Positions 31,553 to 40,471 of a stretch of 64,000 nt of DNA are shown piece after piece. Both the position numbers and the translations under genes were made by a program. The DNA is from Micromonospora sp. C95 (lineage in GTDB: Bacteria; Actinomycetota; Actinomycetes; Mycobacteriales; Micromonosporaceae). The stretch covers positions 1 through 64,000 of the forward strand of contig NZ_JAGPXT010000010.1 in assembly GCF_018070465.1 (NCBI RefSeq), in the 5' to 3' direction. Each line of letters starts with the position of its first letter. Within the stretch, counting starts at the first letter, position 1. The notes beneath the pieces were generated by a model. The model was not told the DNA's origin. It searched no databases and saw only the letters and a list, made by a program, of their open reading frames with translations.

Positions 31553-32374
31553 ATGACGATGGACGCCACCCGCCAACGGTTTCTGATGTGCCGGCCGACG
31601 TACTTCGCCGTCGACTACGCGATCAACCCGTGGATGGATCCGACCGCCCCGGTCGATGCCGACCTCGCCGTACGGCAGTGGGAGCGGCTGCGCCAGGTCT
31701 ATCTGGACCTCGGCCACACCGTCGAGGAGATCGCGCCGGTACCGGGCCTGCCCGACATGGTCTTCGCCGCCAACGGGGGCACCGTGATCGAGGGCAAGGC
31801 GATGGCGGTGCAGTTCCGCGACCCGCAGCGCGCCGACGAGGCCCCCGCGTACCGCGCCTGGTTCGAGGCCGCCGGCTTCGAGATGTACGACCCGAAGCAC
31901 GTCAACGAGGGTGAGGGCGACGTCCTGCTGGCCGGCGACCACCTGCTCGCCGGCACCGGTTTCCGCACCGCGCACGCCTCGCACGCCCAGCTCCAGGAGG
32001 TCTTCGGTTACCCGGTGATCACCATGCAGCTTGTCGATCCCCGCTTCTACCACCTGGACACCGCGCTGACCGTGCTCGACGAGCGGACCGTGGCGTACCT
32101 GCCGGAGGCGTTCTCCCCCGGCAGCCAGGCCGTGCTCCGCCGGCTCTTCCCGGACGCGGTGCACGCCACCATGGCCGACGCGGAGGTTCTCGGCCTCAAC
32201 GCGGTCAGCGACGGCCGGCACGTGGTGCTGCCCGAGCAGGCCACCGGCCTGGCCGCCAAGCTGCGCGACCGGGGCTACCAGACGATCGGCGTCGACCTGT
32301 CCGAGCTGCGTCGGGCCGGCGGCGGCCCGAAGTGCTGCACGTTGCGACTCCGTCAGGGAAAGGCAGACCGATGA
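31553..32374 (+). CDS. ddaH: Dimethylarginine dimethylaminohydrolase
   Basis: 273 residues from ATG 31553, with GGAG upstream. The amidinotransferase/DDAH fold is seen in MCRPTYFAVDYAINPWM, PDMVFAANGG, the active His region (YHLDTALTVLDE) and the C-terminal catalytic Cys in GPKCCTLRLRQG. The enzyme converts methylarginines, or in some members arginine derivatives, to citrulline and an amine. It overlaps rocD by 4 bp (ATGA), forming a two-gene arginine/ornithine catabolic operon. Confidence 0.92.
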   Translation: MTMDATRQRFLMCRPTYFAVDYAINPWMDPTAPVDADLAVRQWERLRQVYLDLGHTVEEIAPVPGLPDMVFAANGGTVIEGKAMAVQFRDPQRADEAPAYRAWFEAAGFEMYDPKHVNEGEGDVLLAGDHLLAGTGFRTAHASHAQLQEVFGYPVITMQLVDPRFYHLDTALTVLDERTVAYLPEAFSPGSQAVLRRLFPDAVHATMADAEVLGLNAVSDGRHVVLPEQATGLAAKLRDRGYQTIGVDLSELRRAGGGPKCCTLRLRQGKADR

Positions 32375-33585
32375 TCGAGGACATGCTGCGGACCCCCGCC
32401 GCGGTGCAGGACTCGGAGCGGCACACCGCGCACAACTACCACCCGCTGCCGGTGGTGATCACCTCGGCCGAGGGCGCCTGGGTGACCGACGTGGACGGCA
32501 ACCGCTACCTGGACTGCCTGGCCGGCTACTCGGCGCTCAACTTCGGCCACCGGCACCCGACGCTTGTCGCCGCCGCGCACGCCCAGCTCGACAAGCTGAC
32601 ACTGACCAGCCGGGCGTTCATCCACGACCAGTTCGCCGACTTCTGCCGGGAGCTGGCGGCACTGTGCGGCAAGGATCTCGTGCTGCCGATGAACACCGGG
32701 GCCGAGGCCGTGGAGACCGGCATCAAGGTGGCCCGCAAGTGGGGTTACCAGGTCAAGGGGGTGCCGGCCGGTCAGGCCAACATCGTGGTCGCGGAGGGCA
32801 ACTTCCACGGGCGTACGACCACGATCGTCAGCTTCTCCACCGACGCCGACGCCCGGGCCGACTTCGGGCCGTACACCCCGGGCTTCCGGGTCGTTCCCTA
32901 CGGTGACCTGGCCGCGCTTGGCGAGGCGGTCGACGAGCACACCGTCGGCGTGCTGCTGGAGCCGATCCAGGGCGAGCAGGGCGTGGTGGTGCCGCCCGAG
33001 GGCTACCTGCCCGGCGTACGGCGGCTGTGTACCGAACGCGACGTGCTGTTCATCGCCGACGAGATCCAGTCCGGCCTGGGCCGCACCGGCAGCACCTTCG
33101 CGTGCGAGCAGGAGGGCGTGGTGCCGGACATGTACCTGCTGGGCAAGGCGCTCGGCGGGGGCATCGTGCCGGTCTCCGCGGTGGCCGCCGACGCCGACGT
33201 GCTCGGCGTACTCAAGCCCGGCCAGCACGGTTCCACCTTCGGCGGCAACCCGCTCGCCTGCGCCGTGGCAACCGAGGTGGTCCGGCTGCTGGCGACCGGC
33301 GAATTCCAGCGCCGCTCCGCCGCACTCGGCGAGCGGCTGCACGCCGGTCTGCGCGGCCTGATCGGCAAGGGTCTGGTCGCGGTACGCGGCCGAGGTCTGT
33401 GGGCCGGCCTGGACATCGACCCGGCTCTGATGAGCGGCCGGGAGGCCTGCGAGCGGCTGATGGCGCGCGGGGTGCTGGCCAAGGACACGCACGGCTCGAC
33501 CATCCGGCTCGCCCCGCCGCTGGTCATCACCGAGGAGGAGATCGACCACGCGGTGGCGCAGTTGGCCGCCGTACTGGCCGGCTGA
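32371..33585 (+). CDS. rocD: Ornithine aminotransferase
   Basis: 404 residues from ATG 32371. Class III PLP aminotransferase: NTGAEAVETGIKVARKWGY, GNFHGRTTTIVSFS, LLEPIQGEQGVVVP, FIADEIQSGLGRTG and the PLP Lys in LLGKALGGG. These features and the start HNYHPLPVVI fit ornithine-oxo-acid transaminase, which makes glutamate semialdehyde from ornithine and 2-oxoglutarate. It is translationally coupled to ddaH and ends in a two-part hairpin. Confidence 0.93.
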   Translation: MIEDMLRTPAAVQDSERHTAHNYHPLPVVITSAEGAWVTDVDGNRYLDCLAGYSALNFGHRHPTLVAAAHAQLDKLTLTSRAFIHDQFADFCRELAALCGKDLVLPMNTGAEAVETGIKVARKWGYQVKGVPAGQANIVVAEGNFHGRTTTIVSFSTDADARADFGPYTPGFRVVPYGDLAALGEAVDEHTVGVLLEPIQGEQGVVVPPEGYLPGVRRLCTERDVLFIADEIQSGLGRTGSTFACEQEGVVPDMYLLGKALGGGIVPVSAVAADADVLGVLKPGQHGSTFGGNPLACAVATEVVRLLATGEFQRRSAALGERLHAGLRGLIGKGLVAVRGRGLWAGLDIDPALMSGREACERLMARGVLAKDTHGSTIRLAPPLVITEEEIDHAVAQLAAVLAG

Positions 33586-33595
33586 GCTGTCGTAG

Positions 33596-33635
33596 CGCCG
33601 GTGACGCCGGGACGACGGTCCCGGCGCCACCGGCG
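33596..33635. terminator. Bidirectional two-part hairpin
   Basis: Outer 8-bp stem CGCCGGTG/CACCGGCG (33596-33603, 33628-33635) and inner 8-bp stem GCCGGGAC/GTCCCGGC (33606-33613, 33618-33625), separated by 2-nt internal loops, between convergent rocD and FHA genes. Confidence 0.7.
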
Positions 33636-34784
33636 TCAGCGCGGCAGGCGCATCGCCATGGTCGGTGCCTCGGACATCACCGAGTCCGGGTTGTACGGCG
33701 CTCCCGCCGGGAACTCGTTCGGCCGACCGACCTGCACCCCCGGATACAGCTCCACCATGTCACCGGTGCCGAGCACCCGGGACTGCTGCGGGGCCAGTGG
33801 AAGCCGGTCCGCCTCCGCCAGGGAGCCGCCCGGCCGTACGCCGGAACCGTTGGTGCTGACGTCGGTGGCGACGACGTCCGCGCCGCGCAGCTCCAGTCGC
33901 AGGTGGTTGCGGCTGATCCAGCGTCGCGCCTCGTCGTTGAGCCACTGGCCGAGCATGATGCCGCCGGAGCCCTCCGGTGCCCGGCCGATCGTCACCGACT
34001 GGTCCTCGGTGAGCACGAAACGACGACGGATCAGGCCACCGACGCGGACCGCGAGCACCTCGCTGCGCGGCCGGGGCCCGGCGTCCCGCAGCCGCGCACC
34101 GTGCCGGGGGCAGGTGGGTACGCCGTTGCGCAGCGACGGCGGCGGCTGCCCGGTCGGTGCGCGGTCGATCCGGGCGAGGTCGGCGAAGGCTCCGCCGCCA
34201 CCGGCACCGCCGAACAGGGTGCAACCGGACTCCGGGCAGCGCCACTCACGGGAGAGCAGCTTTGCGCCGGCCGGTGCGGGTGGGCCGGAGACCGGGGTGT
34301 GACCGCCGCCGACGTGGGCGATGAAGACCGGGCCGCCGGCACCCGGCACCGGGGCGAGTACCCGGCCCGGCTGCTCCACCAGCCAGGGAAAACGCCCACG
34401 TAGGCCGTCGAAGCGGACCCGACTGAGCACCGGCAGGCCGAGCAGGTCGGCCACCTCCAGCATCCGGTCACCGGGGTTGTCGAGCACCTCCACCAGGCCG
34501 TCGTCGGCCCACCGGCGCACCACCATCCGCTCGTTGGAGGTGAGGTCGGCGTCGGAGAGCATCCCCCGGTGCACCACCGCGTAGACCGGGACGCTGTCCT
34601 CCTCCAGGCTGCGCGCCAGCGCGTCGATGACCATGCCGAGACGCAGCGAACTGGCCGGCCGGCCACCGTCGAGGTCCTGGTAGCGGATGATCTCGGCCAG
34701 GTCGAGCACCGCGCGGGCCAGTTGCGGGTCGGTGCAGACCCGCCCCTCGATGGCGTCCAGCACCTTGCTGATCTCGAACCTCAT
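33636..34784 (-). CDS. FHA-domain protein
   Basis: 382 residues from ATG 34784. Residues ~1-120 look helical with a winged-helix flavour (NERMVVRRWADDGLVEVLD). The middle contains possible zinc ligands (CPESGC and CPRHG). The C-terminal FHA domain (~270-350) has SVTIGRAPEGS, WISRNHLRLELR and DVSTNGSGVRPGG, the phosphothreonine-binding residues. It should dock onto a protein phosphorylated by a Ser/Thr kinase. It is coupled to the pterin dehydratase gene (TGATG). Confidence 0.87.
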   Translation of the reverse strand: MRFEISKVLDAIEGRVCTDPQLARAVLDLAEIIRYQDLDGGRPASSLRLGMVIDALARSLEEDSVPVYAVVHRGMLSDADLTSNERMVVRRWADDGLVEVLDNPGDRMLEVADLLGLPVLSRVRFDGLRGRFPWLVEQPGRVLAPVPGAGGPVFIAHVGGGHTPVSGPPAPAGAKLLSREWRCPESGCTLFGGAGGGGAFADLARIDRAPTGQPPPSLRNGVPTCPRHGARLRDAGPRPRSEVLAVRVGGLIRRRFVLTEDQSVTIGRAPEGSGGIMLGQWLNDEARRWISRNHLRLELRGADVVATDVSTNGSGVRPGGSLAEADRLPLAPQQSRVLGTGDMVELYPGVQVGRPNEFPAGAPYNPDSVMSEAPTMAMRLPR

Positions 34785-35074
34785 CAGGCACTCTCCACGA
34801 TCTCGTCGATCCGCCGGGCCAGCCGGATGTCACGGATGGTGACCCCGCCGACCGAGTGGGTCACACAGCGGAAGGTCACCGTGCGCCACCGGATGTCGAT
34901 GTCGGGGTGGTGGTCCAGTTCCTCTGCCGTGGCGGCGACCCGGTCGACCACCGCGATGGCGTCCCGGAAGCTGACCAGCTCCACGGTTCGGGTGATCCCG
35001 GCGGGGTCTCCCGACCAGCCCACCAGCCCACCCAGCTCGTCTCGCACCGCCTCGGCGGTGAGCACCTCTGCCAT
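34784..35074 (-). CDS. 4a-hydroxytetrahydrobiopterin dehydratase
   Basis: 96 residues from ATG 35074. EELDHHPDIDIRWRTVTFRC holds the active-site His-His-Pro and Trp of pterin-4a-carbinolamine dehydratases (PhhB/DCoH), which recycle the pterin cofactor of aromatic hydroxylases; THSVGGVTIRDIRLARRID follows. The size is normal for the family. The start is preceded by TAGGGT-N6, so the mRNA is probably leaderless. Confidence 0.9.
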   Translation of the reverse strand: MAEVLTAEAVRDELGGLVGWSGDPAGITRTVELVSFRDAIAVVDRVAATAEELDHHPDIDIRWRTVTFRCVTHSVGGVTIRDIRLARRIDEIVESA

Positions 35075-35080
35075 GGCCAG

Positions 35081-35086
35081 ACCCTA
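35081..35086 (-). promoter_or_regulatory. Leaderless-type -10 element TAGGGT
   Basis: On the minus strand the hexamer ends 6 nt before ATG 35074 of the pterin dehydratase gene. Confidence 0.55.
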
Positions 35087-35152
35087 CCGGTGCCCACCGG
35101 CACCACCGCCACCAGCGGCGACCGACCCACCACCCGCCCCCGATCAATCATC

Positions 35153-35224
35153 GGAGGCGACAACATCAGGGATGTTGTCGCCTCCGCCGCTGCCTGACAC
35201 ATCAGAATCCCCGATGTTGTCGCC
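35153..35224. terminator. Perfect palindrome with a third half-copy
   Basis: A 15-bp perfect stem (GGAGGCGACAACATC at 35153-35167, complement 35171-35185) with a 3-nt loop. A further copy of the inner half, GATGTTGTCGCC, lies at 35213-35224. Related to the hairpin at 62626-62656 (shared CAGGGATGTTG). Confidence 0.7.
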
Positions 35225-35295
35225 CTCGGCGTGGTCCGTGGCGGTGCCGGCGATGTTGGGGAGACGCTGGCCCGAGGGTGGTTGTGGGCCGGGCG

Positions 35296-38200
35296 TCAGC
35301 TCATGCGACCGACGACGGATCGGAGTCGGAGCAGGTCCCGGCGGCGGCGCTCGTAGGTGGTCGCCACGCCGATCAAAGCCAGCCCGGCGGCAGCCAGGAA
35401 CGCCCACCGGGGCAGCAGGTCCCAGCTGCGCACCAGCTCGTACAGGGCCAACAGGGTCAGCGTGCCCGCGCCGAGCAGCACCGGCGCCTGCCAGCGGCGG
35501 ACCGCACCGAACAGCGTCGCGGCGAGCGCGGCGACGCCGAGCAGCAGTCGCCGCCAGGGGTCCGGGTCGGCGCCGAACAGCACAGCCGTCAGGCTGGGCA
35601 GTAGCAGGGCGGCCAGGCCCGGGCCGAGCGCAAGCCAACTGTTCAGTCCCGGCCGGGTACGCAGTCCCACCGCACCAGCGGCCAGCGCCGCCGCGGCCAG
35701 CGGCACCGTGTACGCCTCCAGCACGCTGACTCCGCCGGCCGCCAACAGCAGCCAGACCGCCAGCAGTTCGCTCCCCCCGCCGATACCGGCGAAGACCCGG
35801 CGTCGCTCGATCGACTCGTCCCGACGCAACAGCCGGACCCCCATCGCGACGCCCCACAACACGCAGATCGTCGCGGCGTGCCGGAGTGCGCCAACGGTGA
35901 GCAGCAGCGCGAGCAGCGCCACCGCCTGTGCGGCGGCATCCAGCACCTGTCCCACCAGCGCCTGCGGAGCGGGACCGATGGCCCCACCGGCAGCCGGCTG
36001 CGGACGTGGCGCCTCCGGCAGACTCCCTCGGCTCGACGGCAGCGTCGCGGCGAGCGCGAGGCTGAGCACGGCGACGCCGAGCACCGCGAACGCCGCCACG
36101 CGAGGCGGCTGCCCGCCGGCCAGCGGGGCGGTCAACGCGAACCCGGTCGCCGCCGCCACCGCGACCAGCCAACCGAGCACGCGTACCGCGAGGTGACGCC
36201 CGCCCACCCCGACAACCGTCGCCGCCGCCACCAACAGGCCCAGCCCGCCCAGGCTGCCGGCCCGGGTCGCCTGGAGGTTGAGCAGCCCGGCCGCCGCCAG
36301 CACCAGACCGACCGGAACGGCCACTCCGACGAACGGCCCGCCCGGATGCCGCAGCGCACTTGTCAGCAGCAGAACCACACCACCCAGCAGAGCTGCGGCC
36401 GGCACCACCGGCCAGGGCACGGCGGCGGCGACCAGCAGCACCGGACCGGCGGCGGCCACGAAGGGCAGCATCGCCCCGGCGACCCGCCAGCCGCCGATAC
36501 CGCTGCCGCCGACCCGGCCACCATCAGCCCGGCCGCTACCGGCCGGGTCACCACCGGCGCTGTCGGTGCCGCCAGAACCACAAACGGGGTCGGTACCAGC
36601 GCCGTCCTCCGCAGCGGAGGAACCCGCAGGGGCGGTGCGGTTCACCGGCCAGGCGAACAGGGCCGCCGCCAACGACAGCAGCACCAGTGCCAGACCGACC
36701 GGTAGCGCATCCGGTGACAGGCGAGTCGCCGGAACGCCGGACCATGGGGCGGGTGGCGGCCCGTACGGCGTCAGCAGGGCGGACAGCACCATCGGTAGGG
36801 CCGTAACCGTCGCCACCGTGGCCAGAACCAGCCCGACCACCGCCAGCAGCCCCACCGGGCGGGCCCGGAATCCAGCGAGCGCGACCAGCGACGCCGCCAC
36901 CGCCGCGTACACCGTCACCCGCTCGGCACCCGGCACGACCAGGGGTGACAGACCGGTCAGCACCGCCACCACGGCGATCCCGGTCGAGGCGTACCCGGCC
37001 AGTTCGGGCCAGGACCGACGCAGCGCGAGCAGCGCCACCGCCGGCAGCGCGACGGCGGCCAGCGCGCCCCGGGCCTGCCACCACGGTGGGGCGCCGACGC
37101 CGATCAGCGCGACCGCCGCCCACGCCGGCACCACGAGCATCGCGGCGGTCAGCCCGCAGCCGGCCACCGCCCGCCGGACCGCGTCGCCGCGTCGTCCGGC
37201 GACCGCCACGCCGAGACCGACGGCCAGGATCACTGCGCAGGCGGTACCGGCACCGATCGGGTCGGCCAGCCCGACCAGCAGCCCGTGCCCGAGCAGTGCC
37301 GCACCGGCCCAGGACGAGGTGAGCACCGCAACGGTTGGCAGGGTCGGGCGGACCACCGCCGCGAACAGCAACACCGCCCCGATCGCAAGGTCGATCGCGA
37401 CCACCGCCGGCCACGGCGCGGCCCAGGTCACCGGTACGGCGAACGCGGTCGCGGCAAGACCGACCGACAGCACCGCCGGCCGCGCCCCCCGGGGCAGCAG
37501 CAGCGCCACCGCCGCCGAGGTCAGCGCCACCGCCACCGGCAGCTGCCACCCCCACGCCAACGTCGGCCCCGCCGTGGCCCCCCGCCACGGCGGCAACGAC
37601 CGACCCACGGTGGCGCCGGCCAGCAGCAGCCCGGCCAGTGCCGCCAGCAGCCCCCCGCCGCCGGCCACCAGCAACGCCCCCACGCGCGGACCGGCCCGCC
37701 AACCGGACGGGAGCAGCCGTACCACGCCAGCCAGTCCGGCCGCGACCAGGGCTGCCACCAGCAGCCAGACCGAGGCGCGTAACTCCACCACCGGGCGGAG
37801 AATCGCCGCTGCCAGCACCGGCACCAGCGCGCCGGCCGCCACCGCCCGTGCCGACCCGCCACCGGCCAGCAACGCCGCGCCGAAGACGGTGAGCGCCACC
37901 AGCAGCATCGGCCCGCCGGCCAGCAGCGGTACGCCGCCCGCTTGACCGACCAACAGCGGCACCAGCGCGCAGCCCGCGGCGAGCAGCAGCCAACCGGCGA
38001 ACCCGGCCCAGGCCAGCGCCGAGCCGGCCAGCCGCATCGCCGGTGTCGGCGCGGCCCCCTCGTCCGCGCCGACCCCGGCGCGCCGCCGCAGCGCGACGAC
38101 CACCGCCAGGTCGACCAGGGTCACCCCGACGAAGACCACCGACCAGCCGGCCGGTTCCGGGCGAGCCTCGGCGGCGAGCAACGGCAGCAGCGGCTGGACG

Positions 38201-39075
38201 ACCAGCAGCGCGGCGAACCAGGGCACGGCCAGTCGGCTGAGTCGGGCGTAACCGATCGCCACCGCCGTGGCGACGGCGGCCACCAGGGCGGCGTATCTGC
38301 TGCCCGGCCAGGCGGTCACCCCGAACAGGTCGACCGTCCAGGCGGCGTACCCGTCGAGCAGCACCAGCAGCAGCCCGACGGCGGCGAAGGTCTCGGCGGT
38401 GCCACGCAACCCCCGCCAGCGGGCGACCAGCGGCACGGCCAGCAGCAGCGCGGTGAACGCCAGCAGGATCGCCGCCCGGCCGGCCACCCCGACCGAGGCC
38501 CAGGCCACCGCGGTGAAGACCGTCGCCGCCGTGCCGAGCAGCAGTCCACCCAGGACGAACAGCAGCCCCTGCACGGTCCGCGTCGACGCTTCCGCACCTC
38601 CCGGTCGGACCGACGCGGCAGCCGGCCGCTCCCCGGCCGGCACGGCAACGCCCGGCACGGCAACGCCCGGCACGGCAACGCCCGGCACCAGAGCAGCCGG
38701 CACCGGAGCAGCCGGCACGCTCACGGCAACGCCCGGCACCAGAGCAGCCGGCACCGGAGCAGCCGGCACGCGAGCGGGGTCCGGGCGCCCGACGGCCGGT
38801 GCGGTACTGCGGTCCGGCGGTGCGACGGGCACCGGGAACTCCGCCCGGACCGCGGCGGCCAGTTCGCTGCGCCGTCGCCGCGCCGCGTCCAGCCGCCCGA
38901 CCAGCCCCTCGTACGCCTGACGGGCCCGCTGCGCCTCGCCACCCAGCGCGACGATCTCCCGGTCGAGCCGGATCACCTCCGCGGCGGCCGGATGCGGCGG
39001 TCGGCCGCAGCCGGTGCAGCCGGAGGTCAGATTCGCCGAGCCTCCGCAGGCTGGGCAGGGGTAGCCGTTGTCCAC
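35296..39075 (-). CDS. Giant membrane protein, SCO7613-type
   Basis: 1259 residues from GTG 39075, with GAGGA upstream. The N-terminus is a zinc ribbon (CPACG ... CTGCG, residues 8-23), followed by a helical segment (~30-78) and a Pro/Ala/Val repeat region (~104-145) built from 15-bp DNA units. From ~165 to ~1245 come some 30 or more hydrophobic helices rich in Ala, Leu and Val. The architecture matches the actinobacterial group called SCO7613 C-terminal domain membrane proteins. Function unknown; the end is basic (YERRRRDLLRLRSVVGRM). It has no obvious operon partner. Confidence 0.85.
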   Translation of the reverse strand: MDNGYPCPACGGSANLTSGCTGCGRPPHPAAAEVIRLDREIVALGGEAQRARQAYEGLVGRLDAARRRRSELAAAVRAEFPVPVAPPDRSTAPAVGRPDPARVPAAPVPAALVPGVAVSVPAAPVPAALVPGVAVPGVAVPGVAVPAGERPAAASVRPGGAEASTRTVQGLLFVLGGLLLGTAATVFTAVAWASVGVAGRAAILLAFTALLLAVPLVARWRGLRGTAETFAAVGLLLVLLDGYAAWTVDLFGVTAWPGSRYAALVAAVATAVAIGYARLSRLAVPWFAALLVVQPLLPLLAAEARPEPAGWSVVFVGVTLVDLAVVVALRRRAGVGADEGAAPTPAMRLAGSALAWAGFAGWLLLAAGCALVPLLVGQAGGVPLLAGGPMLLVALTVFGAALLAGGGSARAVAAGALVPVLAAAILRPVVELRASVWLLVAALVAAGLAGVVRLLPSGWRAGPRVGALLVAGGGGLLAALAGLLLAGATVGRSLPPWRGATAGPTLAWGWQLPVAVALTSAAVALLLPRGARPAVLSVGLAATAFAVPVTWAAPWPAVVAIDLAIGAVLLFAAVVRPTLPTVAVLTSSWAGAALLGHGLLVGLADPIGAGTACAVILAVGLGVAVAGRRGDAVRRAVAGCGLTAAMLVVPAWAAVALIGVGAPPWWQARGALAAVALPAVALLALRRSWPELAGYASTGIAVVAVLTGLSPLVVPGAERVTVYAAVAASLVALAGFRARPVGLLAVVGLVLATVATVTALPMVLSALLTPYGPPPAPWSGVPATRLSPDALPVGLALVLLSLAAALFAWPVNRTAPAGSSAAEDGAGTDPVCGSGGTDSAGGDPAGSGRADGGRVGGSGIGGWRVAGAMLPFVAAAGPVLLVAAAVPWPVVPAAALLGGVVLLLTSALRHPGGPFVGVAVPVGLVLAAAGLLNLQATRAGSLGGLGLLVAAATVVGVGGRHLAVRVLGWLVAVAAATGFALTAPLAGGQPPRVAAFAVLGVAVLSLALAATLPSSRGSLPEAPRPQPAAGGAIGPAPQALVGQVLDAAAQAVALLALLLTVGALRHAATICVLWGVAMGVRLLRRDESIERRRVFAGIGGGSELLAVWLLLAAGGVSVLEAYTVPLAAAALAAGAVGLRTRPGLNSWLALGPGLAALLLPSLTAVLFGADPDPWRRLLLGVAALAATLFGAVRRWQAPVLLGAGTLTLLALYELVRSWDLLPRWAFLAAAGLALIGVATTYERRRRDLLRLRSVVGRMS
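38641..38766. repeat. 15-bp units inside the giant membrane protein gene
   Basis: Units A (CACGGCAACGCCCGG), B (CACCAGAGCAGCCGG) and C (CACCGGAGCAGCCGG) are arranged A-A-A-B-C, 6 bp, A-B-C. The 45-bp A-B-C block is duplicated exactly (38671-38715, 38722-38766). They encode the Val/Pro/Ala linker. Confidence 0.85.
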
Positions 39076-39123
39076 GCCGTCATCCTCGACGTCCGGGCGC
39101 CGTGGGCACCAGAGTGCGCGTAC

Positions 39124-39444
39124 TCAGGGGCGGGTGTGGTCGAAGACCCAGGCGGCGTACCCGGGATGGCCGCACTCCACCCGGGTGACCAGGATCTCCG
39201 GCACCTCGTAGGGATGGCTGGCCCGCAACTGCTCGACCAACGCGTCGACCCGGTCGGGCGCGGTCTTGAACTGCACCGACCACTCGGTGCTGGTCTCCAC
39301 GCCCGACCGCCACCAGTACGTGCTGTCCACTTGGCCACCCACCTGCGCGCAGGCCGCCAACCGCCCGGCCACCGCGGCGGCGGCCAGCAGATCGGCGACC
39401 GACCGCGCGTCGACCACCGTCGTCACCACGCTGATCTGCTCCAC
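39124..39444 (-). CDS. cutA: CutA divalent-cation tolerance protein
   Basis: 106 residues from GTG 39444. The CutA1 fold is recognised by VVTTVVDARSVADLLAAAAV, RLAACAQVG, STYWW, EWSVQFKT and HPYEVPEILV. Trimeric CutA proteins bind metal ions; the physiological role is uncertain. The start is leaderless, and its -10 element TAGGGT contains the TAG stop codon of the upstream acyltransferase gene. Confidence 0.93.
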   Translation of the reverse strand: MEQISVVTTVVDARSVADLLAAAAVAGRLAACAQVGGQVDSTYWWRSGVETSTEWSVQFKTAPDRVDALVEQLRASHPYEVPEILVTRVECGHPGYAAWVFDHTRP

Positions 39445-39450
39445 AGGCGC

Positions 39451-39456
39451 ACCCTA
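39451..39456 (-). promoter_or_regulatory. Leaderless-type -10 element overlapping a stop codon
   Basis: On the minus strand TAGGGT ends 6 nt before GTG 39444 (cutA); its TAG is the stop codon of the acyltransferase gene (39454-39456). Confidence 0.55.
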
Positions 39457-40470
39457 CGTCGCGTCGTCGCGGTTGGTCGCGACCCACTCGTCTATCCGAC
39501 TCCACCATTCGTAGAGCCAGTCGATGCGCTCCTGCCGGTCGGTCGGCACCTCCTCCGGCGGCACCGACCAGAACCGCATCACCAGCCGCTTGTCCATCGG
39601 CAACTCCCGCCACACGTCGGCGACGGTGAGCATCCGGTCCAGGCCGGTGTGCGCCACGAAGATCACCCCCGCGTCGGGGGCCGCGTCAAGTGCCGCCAAC
39701 AGCCCACCCGGTTGTGGGGCGAGCACGTGCCGCATCGCCTCCGCCTTCAGCGCCATCCGCTCGTGTCCCCGGTCACGCAGCCGGGCGATGGCCCGCAGCC
39801 GGCGCTTCGGGGTGAAGTTGCTGCCCTCGGGAAAGATCACGAAAGCGTCGTCCTCGTCCAACCCGGTGGCCAGATGCCCGACCTGCTCGGTCAGTGAGCC
39901 CCGGCCGTCGTGCCCCGGCGCGATGAACCGGCTTGGCAGCCGGTTGAGCAGCACGTCGATCGCCGGGTCCCACTGGAGGGTGTCCTTGAGCACGATCCGT
40001 GGCTCCCGCCGGAACCAGTTCACCAGCGCGTGGATCAGGATGAACGAGTCACCCGGGCCGGCGTGCCGGCACAGCACCAGTTCCGGCCGGCCCGGCAGCG
40101 CGGTGTCCGGGTCGGTGCCGACCACGTCGATGCGCAGCCGCAGCATCCATCGGGCCTGCCAGAAGAACACCCGCAGGAACCAGCCGGCCAGCACGTAGTG
40201 GGCCCGCTGGAAGGCCGGTGCGCGTACCCGCCAGCCGAATCCGGAGCCGACCCAGAGCCCGAAGAGACTGAGCAGCGCCGCCGCGTCCCAGACCAGGTAG
40301 AAGCAGCCGAGCCAGAGCAACCGCAACGGACGCAGGTGCCCGGGGACGAACGGGGACCCGGCGAGGGCGAGCAGCGCCCACAGCGGCACCGTGGTGACCA
40401 GCAGGATCGCCAGCAGCACCACGCCGGGTGCCAGCAGCAGTCGGCGCAGCCAACGCGGCGGTAACGGCAT
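39454..40470 (-). CDS. Acyltransferase (PlsC-like)
   Basis: 338 residues from ATG 40470. Hydrophobic segments at ~8-38 and ~50-75 anchor the protein. The acyltransferase motif I appears as RHAGPGD (HxxxxD), and motif III as FPEGSNFT; a further block near ~265 is VIFVAHTG. It resembles 1-acyl-sn-glycerol-3-phosphate acyltransferases. It starts 1 bp after the patatin gene's stop, so both are co-transcribed, a combination that fits phospholipid remodelling (deacylation and reacylation). Confidence 0.87.
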   Translation of the reverse strand: MPLPPRWLRRLLLAPGVVLLAILLVTTVPLWALLALAGSPFVPGHLRPLRLLWLGCFYLVWDAAALLSLFGLWVGSGFGWRVRAPAFQRAHYVLAGWFLRVFFWQARWMLRLRIDVVGTDPDTALPGRPELVLCRHAGPGDSFILIHALVNWFRREPRIVLKDTLQWDPAIDVLLNRLPSRFIAPGHDGRGSLTEQVGHLATGLDEDDAFVIFPEGSNFTPKRRLRAIARLRDRGHERMALKAEAMRHVLAPQPGGLLAALDAAPDAGVIFVAHTGLDRMLTVADVWRELPMDKRLVMRFWSVPPEEVPTDRQERIDWLYEWWSRIDEWVATNRDDAT

Positions 40471-40471
40471 C

